Shown here piece after piece: positions 28,307 to 35,140 of a stretch of 64,000 bases of DNA. The position numbers were made by a program, and so were the translations under genes. How positions within the stretch are numbered: the first letter of the stretch is position 1; every line of letters starts with the position of its first letter. The notes below the pieces were generated by a model. The model ran no database searches. It saw only the letters and a list, made by a program, of their open reading frames with translations, and was not told where the DNA came from. The stretch comes from DATKAS01 sp963733765 (GTDB lineage Bacteria; Actinomycetota; Acidimicrobiia; Acidimicrobiales; DATKAS01), in contig CAVTEI010000003.1 of assembly GCA_963733765.1 (NCBI GenBank), positions 1,364,001 to 1,428,000 of the forward strand, written 5' to 3'.

Positions 28307-28676
28307 GAGGTTCGGCGGGATCGGCTTCCCAGAACACCTCGACTTCGGTGCCGTCGGGATCCCAGCAGCGGAACGTGACGTACTGCTCGCCCGGCCGGAA
28401 GTCCTCGAGCTCGCCCACGCGCACGCCCGTACCCGCGAGCGCCGCCTGCCGGGCCAGCACCTCGTCGGCATCCGCGCCGCCGAAGCCGATGTGGAAGCCC
28501 GACGGCAGCTCTTGGTGCGGATCGGCAGGGATGAGCGCGAGCAGGAAGCCATCGTCGTTGCGGATGAAGTAGCCGCCGTCGGCCTCGAACGCAGGGCGGA
28601 ACCCGAAGTGCTTCTCGTAGAACTCGCGACACGCCGCCGCGTCGCGCACTCGAAGGTTCAAGTGATTCAGATCCAC
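28302..28676 (-). CDS. VOC family protein
   Basis: This 124-residue vicinal-oxygen-chelate fold protein begins DLNHLNLRVRDAAACREFYE and ends TFRCWDPDGTEVEVFWE, the standard first and last modules. A Glu near the end could be a metal ligand. Its function is unassigned. The GTG at 28676 is back-to-back with a second, unrelated VOC gene on the plus strand (29-nt gap). The stop codon sits inside a palindrome shared with the amidase 3' end. Confidence 0.8.
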   Translation of the reverse strand: MDLNHLNLRVRDAAACREFYEKHFGFRPAFEADGGYFIRNDDGFLLALIPADPHQELPSGFHIGFGGADADEVLARQAALAGTGVRVGELEDFRPGEQYVTFRCWDPDGTEVEVFWEADPAEPR

Positions 28677-28705
28677 GCGCCCAGCCTCTCAGACACAATG
28701 GCGCG

Positions 28706-29137
28706 ATGTATGACCCCGAGCGCGGCTACCCCCGCATCGTCCCGCATCTGCTCTACGAGGATCCGAACGCCGCGATCGACTGGCTCGTCGATGTGCTCGG
28801 CCTCACCGAAGTCATCCGCTACACGATGCCCGACGGCAAGGTTGGCCACTCCGAGCTCGAGTGCGGTGGCTTCATCGTCGGAATCGGTGTGAACGGCATG
28901 GCCTTCGGGAGCGTCCAGAGCCATACGCTCGTCTACGTCGGCGATGTTGACGCGACCGCCGCGAAGGCCGTCTCCGCCGGTGGCGCGTTGCTGATGGAGC
29001 CCGGCGACCGGCCCTGGGGATTGCGCCAGGCGCTGATCGCGGATCCCGAGGGGCAGCACTGGGAGATCACCCAGCATGTTCGAGACGCACCGGCGGAAGA
29101 GTGGGGCGCGACGCAGCTCGCGCCGATGCCTGGCTGA
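28706..29137 (+). CDS. VOC/glyoxalase family protein (extradiol dioxygenase-like)
   Basis: This 143-residue protein resembles the YdeI/PhnB-like branch of the VOC family: YPRIVPHLLYEDPNAAIDWL at the N-terminus and FALRDPEGHHWEF-like IADPEGQHWEITQHV at the end. Members of this branch are often uncharacterised and annotated as glyoxalases. CACAAT lies 6 nt before the ATG, a weaker form of the leaderless -10 pattern. It converges on dinB, whose stop is 16 nt beyond this stop. Confidence 0.8.
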   Translation: MYDPERGYPRIVPHLLYEDPNAAIDWLVDVLGLTEVIRYTMPDGKVGHSELECGGFIVGIGVNGMAFGSVQSHTLVYVGDVDATAAKAVSAGGALLMEPGDRPWGLRQALIADPEGQHWEITQHVRDAPAEEWGATQLAPMPG

Positions 29138-29152
29138 TCAGGGCCCGCGCCC

Positions 29153-30349
29153 TCAATCGGGCAACAGCGGCACGAGGAACCCTGGGTCGTGGCCGAGCTG
29201 CCCGGCGCGACTGACCGCTGCGGACCCGAACCGGTCTCTCACCTCGTCGAGGGTTTCGTCGAGCCGGCTTGCGGTGCGGCGGCTGAAGGGCAGCGGGAGC
29301 TGTACGGCGTCGTTGTCGTCGAGGTTCATGATCGCGATGCCGATCAGCGTCAAGCCCTGCTCCTCGATCATGGGTTGGACCGACTCGAGCAAGCCCCGAG
29401 CAGTCTCGAGGATCGGCTCGGTGCGGGCGGTGGGCCGGGGCAAAGTGTGCGACCGAGTCGCCCGCGACCAATCCTCGAAGCGCATGCGCAGCACGACGGT
29501 GCGGCCGACTCTGTCCGCGGCGCGCAGGCGTCGAGTGACGCGATCGACGAGACCCGCCAGGGTCGCCTCGATCTCACCCGGTGCCTTGGCTCGCCACCCG
29601 ATCGCGCGCTGCGACCCGATCGAGCGTCGCCGCCGTCCGACCACGACGGGTCGGGGGTCGTAGTTGTGCGCGAGCGCGTGCAGATGCCGGCCGCTCGCCG
29701 GGCCGAGGATCGACACGAGCGTCGATTCAGCGAGCCGCGCGACGTCGGCGACGGTGTCGATGCCGCGACCGTGGAGCTTCGTCGCCGTCTTGATGCCGAC
29801 GCCCCACAGCCGCTCGACAGGCAGGGGATGCAGGAATGCGAGCTCCTGCTCGGGAGGCACGACAAGCAGGCCGTCGGGCTTGGCAACTCGACTCGCGACC
29901 TTCGCCAGGAACTTCGTGCGCGCGACTCCGACGGTGATCGGGAGACCGACGCGCTCGAGCACCCGCGCTCGAAGGAGGATCGCGATCTCCGTCGGCGTGC
30001 CCGCGAGCCTTCGGAGGCCGCCGACGTCGAGGAACGCCTCGTCGATCGAGATGCCCTCGACGAGTGGCGTCGTGTCGTTGAACACCTCGAACACGGCCTT
30101 GCTGGCTTCGGAGTACGCCTCCATACGAGGCGAGACCACGACCGCGTGCGGGCAAAGAGCGCGCGCCTGCCTTCCGCCCATCGGCGTGAACACGCCGAAC
30201 GCCTTCGCCTCGTAGCTGGCCGCGAGGACAACGCCCCCGCCCACGATGACCGGCCGACCCCGCAGCGAGGGGTTGTCGCGCTGCTCGACCGACGCATAGA
30301 AGGAGTCGAGGTCGGCATGGAGGATCGTCGCCTCAGATCGCTCGAACAT
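29153..30349 (-). CDS. dinB: DNA polymerase IV (Y-family, DinB)
   Basis: This 398-residue error-prone translesion polymerase has catalytic acidic residues D13 (ILHADLDSFYASVEQ) and D103-E104 (GISIDEAFLDVGG). Helix-hairpin-helix segments are seen near LPVERLWGVGIKTATKLHGRG. The little finger domain contains a clamp-binding QLPLPF motif near residue 355. The ATG at 30349 is embedded in a perfect LexA-type box, so expression is very probably SOS-induced. It is divergent from a SnoaL-like gene 26 nt away. Confidence 0.94.
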   Translation of the reverse strand: MFERSEATILHADLDSFYASVEQRDNPSLRGRPVIVGGGVVLAASYEAKAFGVFTPMGGRQARALCPHAVVVSPRMEAYSEASKAVFEVFNDTTPLVEGISIDEAFLDVGGLRRLAGTPTEIAILLRARVLERVGLPITVGVARTKFLAKVASRVAKPDGLLVVPPEQELAFLHPLPVERLWGVGIKTATKLHGRGIDTVADVARLAESTLVSILGPASGRHLHALAHNYDPRPVVVGRRRRSIGSQRAIGWRAKAPGEIEATLAGLVDRVTRRLRAADRVGRTVVLRMRFEDWSRATRSHTLPRPTARTEPILETARGLLESVQPMIEEQGLTLIGIAIMNLDDNDAVQLPLPFSRRTASRLDETLDEVRDRFGSAAVSRAGQLGHDPGFLVPLLPD

Positions 30350-30356
30350 ATGTTCG
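30343..30356. promoter_or_regulatory. LexA (SOS) box in the dinB/SnoaL divergent promoter
   Basis: CGAAC-ATAT-GTTCG is a perfect 14-bp palindrome matching the Gram-positive and actinobacterial LexA consensus CGAACNNNNGTTCG. It covers the dinB start codon on one side and would cover the -35 region of the SnoaL-gene promoter on the other. Control of dinB is near certain by analogy; control of the second gene is inferred from overlap. Confidence 0.85.
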
Positions 30357-30363
30357 TAGATGG

Positions 30364-30369
30364 TATCCT
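30364..30369 (+). promoter_or_regulatory. Candidate -10 box, leaderless start of SnoaL-like gene
   Basis: TATCCT ends 6 nt before the GTG at 30376. The LexA box at 30343-30356 lies where the -35 element and spacer would be. On the opposite strand TACCAT (30365-30360) could serve dinB. Confidence 0.5.
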
Positions 30370-30375
30370 GCGCGG

Positions 30376-30765
30376 GTGACCGACATCGAGGTCGTCGAGG
30401 CGATCTATGCCGCGATGCACGCTCGCGACCTACCCCGCCTCATCGAGCTGATCGACGAGAAGGTCGTCATCACGCAGGACCCGCGGCTGCCCTGGGGTGG
30501 CCGGTTCGAGGGCCTCGAAGGCTTCGCCCAGTTCGCGGCCGCACTCACCGGGACGATCACCTCCGCGGTCACGCACGACGAGCTGTTCGCCGCCGACGGT
30601 GATGTGATCCAGGTGGGGCATACGCGGGGGACGGTGAACGAGAGCGGCGCGTCGTTCGACATCGCCGAGGTGCATCGCTGGACGATCCACGACGGCAAAG
30701 CGGTGAGGGCCCACTTCTCGATCGACACGCCCGGCATGCTCGCCGTGCTCGGCTTGGAGGCATAG
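30376..30765 (+). CDS. SnoaL-like / nuclear transport factor 2-fold protein
   Basis: This 129-residue protein has the NTF2-like cone fold: it starts IEVVEAIYAAMHARDLPRLI, with WGGRFEGLEGFAQFAAAL in the middle and VHRWTIHDGKAVRAHFSID in the last strands. Such proteins are small isomerases, cyclases or ligand-binding proteins, and no catalytic set can be assigned here. It probably has a leaderless start and shares a LexA-covered promoter region with dinB. The LLM-type oxidoreductase follows after the stop with almost no gap and may be co-transcribed. Confidence 0.8.
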   Translation: MTDIEVVEAIYAAMHARDLPRLIELIDEKVVITQDPRLPWGGRFEGLEGFAQFAAALTGTITSAVTHDELFAADGDVIQVGHTRGTVNESGASFDIAEVHRWTIHDGKAVRAHFSIDTPGMLAVLGLEA

Positions 30766-30767
30766 CC

Positions 30768-31733
30768 ATCGACATCTCGTGCACGTTCGCGACCTCCATG
30801 GCCACGCCCGAGCATGTCGCGCGTGCCGAAGCGCTCGGCTATCGGCGGGCCTGGCTGTACGACTCGCCCGCGCTCTACCCCGACGTCTGGATGATCTTGG
30901 CCGAGTGCGCGCGCCGCACGTCGACGATCGAGCTCGGTCCGGGCGTCGCGATCCCCTCGCTCCGCCACCCGATGGTCACGGCGTCGGCCGTCGCGACGTT
31001 GGTCGATCTCGCGCCCGGCCGCGTGAACCTGGCGATCGGGTCGGGGTTCACCGGCCGGCTCACGCTCGGGCAGAAGCCGCTCAAGTGGTCCTTCGTCCGC
31101 GAGTACGTCAGTGCGGTCATCGGCCTCCTCGCTGGGGAGACCGTCGAGTGGGAGGGAGCGCCGATCCGGATGCTGCACCCCTCGGGCTTCGGCGCCGCGA
31201 GGCCGATCCGCGTCCCGATCATCCTCGGCACGGGTGGGCCGAAGGGCGAGGCGGTCGCGCACGAGCTCGCCGACGGCGTCTTTGCCACCGGCCCCAGCCC
31301 CGGTTTCGAGCGGTGCTCGGTGCTCACCTTCGGCACCGTGCTCGACGACGGCGAAGACGCGGGCAGCGCGCGCAGCATGGCGGCGGCCGGTCACGCGGGG
31401 GCGCTCATGTATCACGCCCTGCACCTGCGGGGCATGGCGGCATCGCTTCCCGACGGCGACAAGTGGGTCGCCGCGCTCGAAGCCTTCCCCGAAGCCGAAC
31501 AGCACCTCGCGCTGCACGAGGGTCACTTGATCGAGGCGAACGAGCGCGACCGGCTCGTGGTCACCGGCGAGACCCTCAAGATGTTCGGCCTCGCCCGCAG
31601 CGCGGATGAGTGGGCGGCGCGGCTTGCCGAGCTCGCAGAGGCGGGCGCGACCGAAGTTGCCTATCAGCCGGCCGGTCCCGACATCTCCGCGGAGCTCGAA
31701 CGCTTCATGACCGCGGCTCGGGCGAGGGCATGA
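30768..31733 (+). CDS. F420-dependent LLM class oxidoreductase
   Basis: This luciferase-like monooxygenase-fold enzyme probably uses coenzyme F420, as is typical of actinobacteria. Signatures are RRAWLYDSPALYPDVWMILAE, ELGPGVAIPSLRHPMVTAS and LVDLAPGRVNLAIGSG. The first ATG (30798) would remove the conserved first beta strand IDISCTFATS. That strand is encoded just upstream, where an ATC codon at 30768 sits 7 nt after GGAGG (30756-30760) and no ATG, GTG or TTG exists in frame. I therefore place the start at ATC, either a rare non-AUG start or a G-to-C error in ATG. Using the ATG at 30798 gives 311 residues. It overlaps the convergent gene by 29 nt. Confidence 0.82.
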   Translation: MDISCTFATSMATPEHVARAEALGYRRAWLYDSPALYPDVWMILAECARRTSTIELGPGVAIPSLRHPMVTASAVATLVDLAPGRVNLAIGSGFTGRLTLGQKPLKWSFVREYVSAVIGLLAGETVEWEGAPIRMLHPSGFGAARPIRVPIILGTGGPKGEAVAHELADGVFATGPSPGFERCSVLTFGTVLDDGEDAGSARSMAAAGHAGALMYHALHLRGMAASLPDGDKWVAALEAFPEAEQHLALHEGHLIEANERDRLVVTGETLKMFGLARSADEWAARLAELAEAGATEVAYQPAGPDISAELERFMTAARARA

Positions 31734-32679
31734 CGCCGGCCTGACGAAGCCCGAGCAGGTTGTCGACGATCCCTCGCTGATGAACGACGCGGCCCGACTC
31801 GTCGAACTCGAGCAAGATCATCTCTTCGAATTCGAGCCGCCTCCCGGTTGCGGGCAGTGGTCCCCATGCGCCGAGCTGGGTTCCTGACGTCCTGAGGTGC
31901 ACGGCGACGCGCCAGCCCTCGGCCACCATCGACAGCAGCTCCTCGTGGTAGTCGGGGAACGTCGCCCAAGCGCCGTCGACCATTGCTCGGACCCCCTCGG
32001 CGCCGTGGCGCAGCGGGCCGTACGGCCGGTAGTCGGCGACGTAGTCGGGTGCGTACAGCTCGTCGAGCACGTCGAACTGGCGGCCGTTCCAGATCTCGTC
32101 GAACAGCCGCCGCACGACTTCCTTGTGGCGCTCGCACCTCCACTCGCGCCCCTGTCGGACCAGATCGGACACGATCGCGGTCTTCGCGATCGCGTACTGG
32201 TTGCCGTCACGCCACGGCAGCCGCGCGAGGTCACGCTTCACGGCTTCGTAGCGAGTGCGGCTCACCTCGTCGACGCGCAGCCAGTCGCGGAAGTCGAGGT
32301 AGTCCAGGATCTCCTGGGCGCCAGCGCTGACGACGTGGATGTGGACGTCGCGCGCCGGGGTGCGCAGCAGGCGGTGGTCCGGCTCGCGCCTTCGCAGGAC
32401 GAACCCGGCGTCGACGAGCCGGGGTAGGAACGCATCGTCGTGCGAGACGTCGGCAACCACGACGAGGATGTCGATGATCGGCTTGGCGGTGAGGCCGGGC
32501 ACCGACGTCGAGCCGATGTGCTCGATGCGCAACGCGGAGGCGCCGAGCGCCGCCGCGATCCGGGCGCGGAGGTGTTCGTACCGATCGGCCCAGGATGGGT
32601 CGTACTCCGTGAGGACGATCTGCACTGACGGCTCGACGCCCTCGATCACAGCGGGATCTGGGTCTGGAGACGCGCCCAT
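31705..32679 (-). CDS. GrpB (UPF0157) domain fused to a SnoaL-like domain
   Basis: This 324-residue two-domain protein has, at residues 18-180, the GrpB/UPF0157 nucleotidyltransferase-like domain: EYDPSWADRYEHLRARI, RIEHIGSTSVPGLTAKPIID with the Gly-Ser and Asp residues of the superfamily, and a C-terminal helix pair. Residues 190-320 form an ester-cyclase-type SnoaL domain (NGRQFDVLDELYAPDYVADY, then WATFPDYHEELLSMVAEGWR). Each part is a common separate family, and the fusion is in one uninterrupted frame. Its function is unknown; a ligand-sensing role for the SnoaL part is only a guess. It overlaps the LLM gene end by 29 nt. Confidence 0.82.
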   Translation of the reverse strand: MGASPDPDPAVIEGVEPSVQIVLTEYDPSWADRYEHLRARIAAALGASALRIEHIGSTSVPGLTAKPIIDILVVVADVSHDDAFLPRLVDAGFVLRRREPDHRLLRTPARDVHIHVVSAGAQEILDYLDFRDWLRVDEVSRTRYEAVKRDLARLPWRDGNQYAIAKTAIVSDLVRQGREWRCERHKEVVRRLFDEIWNGRQFDVLDELYAPDYVADYRPYGPLRHGAEGVRAMVDGAWATFPDYHEELLSMVAEGWRVAVHLRTSGTQLGAWGPLPATGRRLEFEEMILLEFDESGRVVHQRGIVDNLLGLRQAGVMPSPEPRS

Positions 32680-32701
32680 GTCGCATCTTGGCCCGCCGCC
32701 G

Positions 32702-32707
32702 TATCGT
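32702..32707 (+). promoter_or_regulatory. Candidate -10 box, leaderless start of second PhyH gene
   Basis: TATCGT ends 7 nt before the ATG at 32715 with no Shine-Dalgarno sequence. This supports the downstream ATG over the in-frame codon at 32688. Confidence 0.45.
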
Positions 32708-32714
32708 TCGCGTG

Positions 32715-33497
32715 ATGCCTCACTTCGATGCCGCCACCGTCACCGTCGACGATGTGGTCGAATCGCTCGACAGTGAGGGCTACTGCATCGTCGAGGGGAT
32801 GCTGTCGATTGCCGAAGCCGCCGCGGCGAAGGCGTCGTTGCGGGAGGTCCTCGACGAGATCCCGTTCGGACGCAACGACTTCGAGGGCTTCAGCACCCGC
32901 CGGGTGTACGCGCTGTTCGCGAAGACCCGGGCGTTCGACGCGGCGGCGATCGATCCGCTGCTCCTCGGCGTGCTCGACCGGTTCCTGGGCCACTATCAGC
33001 TGTCTGCGCCCACTGGCATCCAGATCGGGCCGGGGGAGAGCGCACAGGGGCTGCATTACGACGCGAGCGTCTATCCCCTTCCGCGCACGTTCGGTGATGT
33101 GGTGCTGAACACGATGTGGGCGCTCGACGACTTCACGGTCGAGAACGGCGCGACCCGGATCGTGCCCGGCAGCCATCGTTGGGAGGGCCGGCAACCGACG
33201 GCCGAGGATCGAGTCGTCGATGCGGTGATGCCCGCGGGATCGGTGATCTTCTACGGCGGCAAGGTCTTCCACGGGGGCGGGGCGAACCAGACCGACACGC
33301 CGCGTCTCGGAGTCATCCTCGAGTACGTCGCGGCGTGGCTGCGCGCGCAGGAGACGCACCTGCTCGCCGTGCCGCGCGCGACGGTCGCGGAGCTGCCTGG
33401 ACGCCTTCAGGAGTTGCTCGGCTACAACATCTATCCGCCGTTCCTCGGATACGTCGACGGGCGCCACCCCCGCCGCTACATCACGGAGCGCGCCTGA
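32715..33497 (+). CDS. Phytanoyl-CoA dioxygenase (PhyH) family protein
   Basis: This 260-residue Fe(II)/2OG oxygenase has ligands H114-x-D116 (GLHYDASVY) and H186 (VFHGGGANQ), with R197 to bind 2-oxoglutarate. It aligns along its length with the PhyH protein at 2246 (shared ENGATRIVPGSH and HGGGAN blocks) and is probably a distant paralogue. The substrate is unknown. The ATG was chosen on the promoter position and on the length of its paralogue. It converges on a cNMP-binding gene with a tandem duplication between them. Confidence 0.88.
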   Translation: MPHFDAATVTVDDVVESLDSEGYCIVEGMLSIAEAAAAKASLREVLDEIPFGRNDFEGFSTRRVYALFAKTRAFDAAAIDPLLLGVLDRFLGHYQLSAPTGIQIGPGESAQGLHYDASVYPLPRTFGDVVLNTMWALDDFTVENGATRIVPGSHRWEGRQPTAEDRVVDAVMPAGSVIFYGGKVFHGGGANQTDTPRLGVILEYVAAWLRAQETHLLAVPRATVAELPGRLQELLGYNIYPPFLGYVDGRHPRRYITERA

Positions 33498-33509
33498 GGC
33501 CGAGCCCCT

Positions 33510-33543
33510 AGCTCTGCGTGTTCAACAGCTCTGCGTGTTCAAC
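33510..33543. repeat. 17-bp perfect tandem duplication spanning the cNMP-protein stop
   Basis: AGCTCTGCGTGTTCAAC occurs twice in tandem (33510-33526, 33527-33543). On the minus strand the inner copy creates the present TGA stop, so the protein ends TQSC. Without the duplication it would end TQS at a TAG. Confidence 0.9.
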
Positions 33544-33884
33544 CTCCGCAGGCGGTCGGCCAGCGACGACATCACTTCCAACGCGAACGTCGGCGTCTCG
33601 TGGATGAGGAACAAGAACTCGCGTTGGTCGATCACGGCGAGCGAACAGTCCTTCGCGGCCACTGCGGACAGGGAGCGCGGCGACTTGTCGATGATGGCCA
33701 TCTCACCGAAGACGTCGCCCTCGTCGACCGTCCCCACGGAGTTCGCTCCGTGCTTCAGCTCGACCTGGCCGCTCACGACGCCGTACATGCAGTCGCCGAC
33801 CTCACCTTCGAGGAAGATCGTGTCGCCGCTGGCGAAGTCCTTGGTCGTCCGCGCGTTGAGAAAGACACCCCGTACCGTCGTCAT
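33522..33884 (-). CDS. Cyclic nucleotide-binding domain protein
   Basis: This single-domain protein of 120 residues has the CRP/PKA-type beta-roll. It shows KDFASGDTIFLEGEVGDCMYGVVSG, then the phosphate-binding cassette region VDEGDVFGEMAIIDKSPRS, and a C-helix ending FALEVMSSLADRLRRLN. The cassette Arg needed for cNMP phosphate binding is in the right place (PRS), so binding is plausible. There is no DNA-binding or catalytic domain, so it probably acts through a partner. Class III cyclase genes lie about 3 kb away (36564-38112). The C-terminus was altered by a tandem duplication. Confidence 0.85.
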   Translation of the reverse strand: MTTVRGVFLNARTTKDFASGDTIFLEGEVGDCMYGVVSGQVELKHGANSVGTVDEGDVFGEMAIIDKSPRSLSAVAAKDCSLAVIDQREFLFLIHETPTFALEVMSSLADRLRRLNTQSC

Positions 33885-33942
33885 TCGGCGGAGTCTTGTG
33901 CTTGCAGGTGAACGGAGAATGGCCAGTAGGTAGCGATTCGGA

Positions 33943-35082
33943 TCAGCTCCCGGACACGTCGGTGAGGAGCGCGGCCATGACCAGCGAGGCACCTCGCGTG
34001 TCGCCCATGGTGCCCTCGCCCATGCGGTTCATCACGTAGGCAACGGTCATGCGCGCGTCGAAGTCGTTGACGACGATCGAGCCACCCCAGCCGCCCCAGA
34101 AGCAGGCGCGGGGGTTCGGGCTGATGGGCAGGTCGGCCGAATTCAGGCCGTAGTTCATGCCGAGGCGCACGGGTAGGCCGAGGATGAGGTCGACACCCTG
34201 GATCTGCTCGTCGAACACGGCCTCGCATCCCTTCGCCGAGAGCAACCGAGTGCCTCCGGTCTCGCCGCCATTCGACAGCGCCGATTGCACCATGGCGACC
34301 GATCGGGCGTTGCCGTGCCCACCACCGGCGGGGATCTCGGCGCGCCGCCAGGGGATCTCCCACGACTGCGGGGCTGAGATCGGCGGGTTGCCGAACGTCT
34401 TGAGGAGCACCTCGCTGGGGTCCTCGGGGATGGGGAGCGGCCCCGACGGAGGGATCACCAGCGCGACGCGCGGGTCGCACTCCTCGGGCGTGCCGATGTG
34501 GAAGTCGGCGCCGAGAGGCCCGGCGAGCTCCTTCGCGAAGAACGTGCCGACCGACTCCCCGGCAACGCGTCGCACGACCTCGCCGACGAGGTAACCCTGC
34601 GTGATCGCGTGGTAGCCCGACGCGGTGCCCGGCTCCCACCACGGCGCCTGAGCGGCGAGCAACGAGGTGCACTTCTCCCAGTCGTAGAGGTCCTCGGCGA
34701 CCATTGGCTCTTCCCAGCCCGAGAGGCCGGCGGTGTGCGCCATCAAGTGGCGCACTTCGACGTTCTCCTTGCCCGCCGCAGCGAACTCCGGCCAGTACTT
34801 CGCGACCTTGCCGTACAGATCGAGCTCACCCCGATCGGCGAGCATCAGCGCACACAGCGCGGTCATCGTCTTGGTCGTCGACCAGACGTTGATGATCGTG
34901 TCGCGCTCCCACGGCGTCGTCTTCGCCTCGTCGATGTACCCACCCCACAGGTCGACCACGAGCTCGCCCTCGAGGACGACGGCGACCGATGCACCGACAT
35001 CGAGACCCTGGTCGAAGTTCTGCGCGAACGCCGTCTTGACCATGTCGAAACGCGGATCGCAGGTGCCCTTGATGTCAGCCAC
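33943..35082 (-). CDS. Serine hydrolase / beta-lactamase-related (EstB-like) family protein
   Basis: This 379-residue enzyme of the class C beta-lactamase/esterase family has nucleophile S68 and K71 in NVWSTTKTMTAL, and a Tyr in the second motif in ASGYHAITQGYLVGEV, where classical enzymes have YxN. The C-terminal FWGGWGGSIVVND replaces the KTG box, as in carboxylesterases of this group. There is no signal peptide, so a cytosolic esterase or lactonase role is likelier than antibiotic resistance. The GTG start has no clear ribosome-binding site. It is divergent from mmsA. Confidence 0.87.
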   Translation of the reverse strand: MADIKGTCDPRFDMVKTAFAQNFDQGLDVGASVAVVLEGELVVDLWGGYIDEAKTTPWERDTIINVWSTTKTMTALCALMLADRGELDLYGKVAKYWPEFAAAGKENVEVRHLMAHTAGLSGWEEPMVAEDLYDWEKCTSLLAAQAPWWEPGTASGYHAITQGYLVGEVVRRVAGESVGTFFAKELAGPLGADFHIGTPEECDPRVALVIPPSGPLPIPEDPSEVLLKTFGNPPISAPQSWEIPWRRAEIPAGGGHGNARSVAMVQSALSNGGETGGTRLLSAKGCEAVFDEQIQGVDLILGLPVRLGMNYGLNSADLPISPNPRACFWGGWGGSIVVNDFDARMTVAYVMNRMGEGTMGDTRGASLVMAALLTDVSGS

Positions 35083-35140
35083 GTTGCCCCCAGGAGTCGT
35101 CGGTGGCGCGACCCTACGCCGCCTGAGGCAGGCTTAGACC

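Noticed and set aside
33943..35082. Antibiotic-resistance beta-lactamase
   Set aside because: The SxxK motif is present, but there is no signal peptide, the YxN position is replaced and the KTG box is WGG, as in EstB-type esterases.
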